Assembly: GCA_946625715.1 (NCBI GenBank) | Contig: CAMOTK010000114.1 | Coordinates: 1 to 6,273, forward strand | Direction of reading: 5' to 3' | Length of the DNA: 6,273 nt | Source: an uncultured Prevotella sp. | Lineage (GTDB): Bacteria; Bacteroidota; Bacteroidia; Bacteroidales; Bacteroidaceae | Shown: in pieces, positions 5,304-6,273 of the stretch | Numbering within the stretch: position 1 is the first letter of the stretch | Layout of the letters: each line of letters opens with the position of its first letter | Program-made: the position numbers and the translations under genes | Notes under the pieces: generated by a model | The model's database searches: none | What the model saw: the letters and a program-made list of their open reading frames with translations, nothing else | What the model was told of the DNA's origin: nothing

Positions 5304-6272
5304 TTAGACACTGTATTCACGAATGAGTTGGGCAAAGAGCGGATTGCGACTGAGCAGCAGGGCGTCGCCCACCATGAGCAGTTGGCAGCGTGCGCGGGTC
5401 ATGGCCACGTTGAGTTTGCGGTCTATCTGATGGCCGTCTTCCTCGAAAGTGTTCTGTGTGAGGAAGTCGAGCTGATAGGCGCGGCTGACGGTGAAGGAGT
5501 AGACGATGACGTCGCGCTGCGAACCTTGGTAGCGCTCCACGGTGTCGATGCTCACCTGTTGCAGTTCGGGGCAATCGGTTTGGGCGAGGGCCTGGCGTAT
5601 CATGGCAATCTGGTTGCGATAGGGCACGATGACGCCCACGGTCTTTTCACTTGAGAAGCGCTCGCCATAGAAGCGGCGGATGCGCAGCAGCAGGTCGGCC
5701 ACGAGTTGTGCCTCGGTGGCGTTTGTCTTGTCCGACTGCCCGTCGTCTTCCTTCCTGCGGTTGAAGAACAGCACGCGCCGCTCCTTCAGCAGGTCGTCGA
5801 GTGCATCGCGGCTGGGCAACTGGTAGTTGAGCTCCGTCTCCTGCTGGTGGGGTAGGGGCACGCAGTCGAGCTGTTCGCGGGCATAGAACATGCGGTTGGG
5901 GAAGGCGGCAATGTCGGGGTGCATGCGTCCCTGGTGGCGCAGCAGTCCGATGAACTGTGTGCGCCCGGCCTGCTGTTCCTGGTGGATGAGGCGCTCGAAT
6001 AGCGACTGTCGGCAGTCGGTGAGGCCTATGTTGCGCAGCACGGGGTCGCTGACTGCGGCCTCTTCCTCGCCCTGCTGCACCACGGCAGGCAGTTGCTTGT
6101 AGTCGCCGATGAGCACGAAGCGGTCAATCTGGCTGCTGCTGAGCAGTCCGATGATGTTGGGTTCAAGAATCTGTGAGGCTTCGTCGACGATGCAGAGCGC
6201 AAAGTGCTTCAGTGAGAAGATGAAGGGGCGGGCCTGCAGTGTGGCGGTGGTGCTGACGATGATGGGGGTTTG
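5304..6272 (-). CDS. UPF1/DNA2/NAM7-type superfamily 1 helicase, C-terminal part (partial)
   Basis: These are the last 322 codons of an ATP-dependent SF1B helicase. The start and the Walker A motif lie beyond the high-coordinate end of the window. Visible motifs, in fragment numbering, are VSTTAT (6-11, motif Ia-like) and CIVDEASQ (27-34, Walker B/motif II with the DEA-S variant typical of UPF1-like enzymes). Next come IGDYKQLPAVV (55-65, motif III) and a RHQGRMHPDI stretch (motif IV region, equivalent to QYRMHP). TVERYQGSQRDVIVYSF (motif V, includes the Gln-Gly pair) and RKLNVAMTRARCQLLMVGD (motif VI) complete the set. The reading frame stays open from the window edge to the stop at 5304, so an internal GTG at 6116 is not the start. 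It would unwind DNA or RNA in the cytoplasm; the substrate cannot be told from this part. It shares strand with the cobalamin genes but is separated by a terminator and a promoter, so it is probably an unrelated neighbour. Confidence 0.92.
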   Translation of the reverse strand, partial: QTPIIVSTTATLQARPFIFSLKHFALCIVDEASQILEPNIIGLLSSSQIDRFVLIGDYKQLPAVVQQGEEEAAVSDPVLRNIGLTDCRQSLFERLIHQEQQAGRTQFIGLLRHQGRMHPDIAAFPNRMFYAREQLDCVPLPHQQETELNYQLPSRDALDDLLKERRVLFFNRRKEDDGQSDKTNATEAQLVADLLLRIRRFYGERFSSEKTVGVIVPYRNQIAMIRQALAQTDCPELQQVSIDTVERYQGSQRDVIVYSFTVSRAYQLDFLTQNTFEEDGHQIDRKLNVAMTRARCQLLMVGDALLLSRNPLFAQLIREYSV

Positions 6273-6273
6273 C

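Noticed and set aside
6114..6116. GTG at 6116 as the start of the helicase
   Set aside because: The same frame is open to the window edge and encodes the Walker B motif upstream of this codon, so the gene is truncated by the window, not by nature.

Overview
The window reads as a chromosomal segment of a Bacteroidota bacterium, most likely order Bacteroidales and possibly Prevotellaceae. The reasons are promoter boxes of the TAnnTTTG type, a lipoprotein with a Bacteroidota-style surface-export signal, a BtuB-type TonB-dependent receptor and a fused CobJ-CbiC corrin enzyme. Coding regions are GC-rich and the spacers are AT-rich. All recognisable genes lie on the minus strand, so transcription runs from the high-coordinate end to the low. 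The family placement is inference.

In transcription order: (1) The C-terminal 322 residues of a UPF1/DNA2/NAM7-type SF1 helicase (5304-6272), whose start lies outside the window, ending at a stem-loop terminator. (2) A promoter and a cobalamin riboswitch (about 5073-5245). (3) A BtuB-like TonB-dependent outer-membrane receptor (2877-5018). It overlaps by 14 nt (4) a lipoprotein of the CbiK cobaltochelatase family (1754-2890), which ends at a second stem-loop terminator. (5) A short promoter region, then a CobJ-CbiC fusion (249-1664). (6) After a 28-bp spacer made of four heptamer repeats, the first 73 codons of cbiE/cobL (1-220), which continue beyond the window.

The locus concerns tetrapyrrole and cobalamin supply. 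The riboswitch should shut down the receptor plus CbiK-like lipoprotein when cobalamin is plentiful. The second unit carries ring-modifying enzymes of corrin synthesis: C17 methylation with ring contraction, methyl migration to the hydrogenobyrinate/cobyrinate skeleton, and C5/C15 methylation. It has its own promoter-like box and no riboswitch that I can see. The receptor/CbiK-lipoprotein pair resembles the IhtA/IhtB (FetB) haem-uptake pair of Porphyromonas gingivalis, but here it sits under a B12 riboswitch, which points to a corrinoid or cobalt-tetrapyrrole substrate. No CRISPR array, tRNA, rRNA, insertion sequence or prophage gene was seen.
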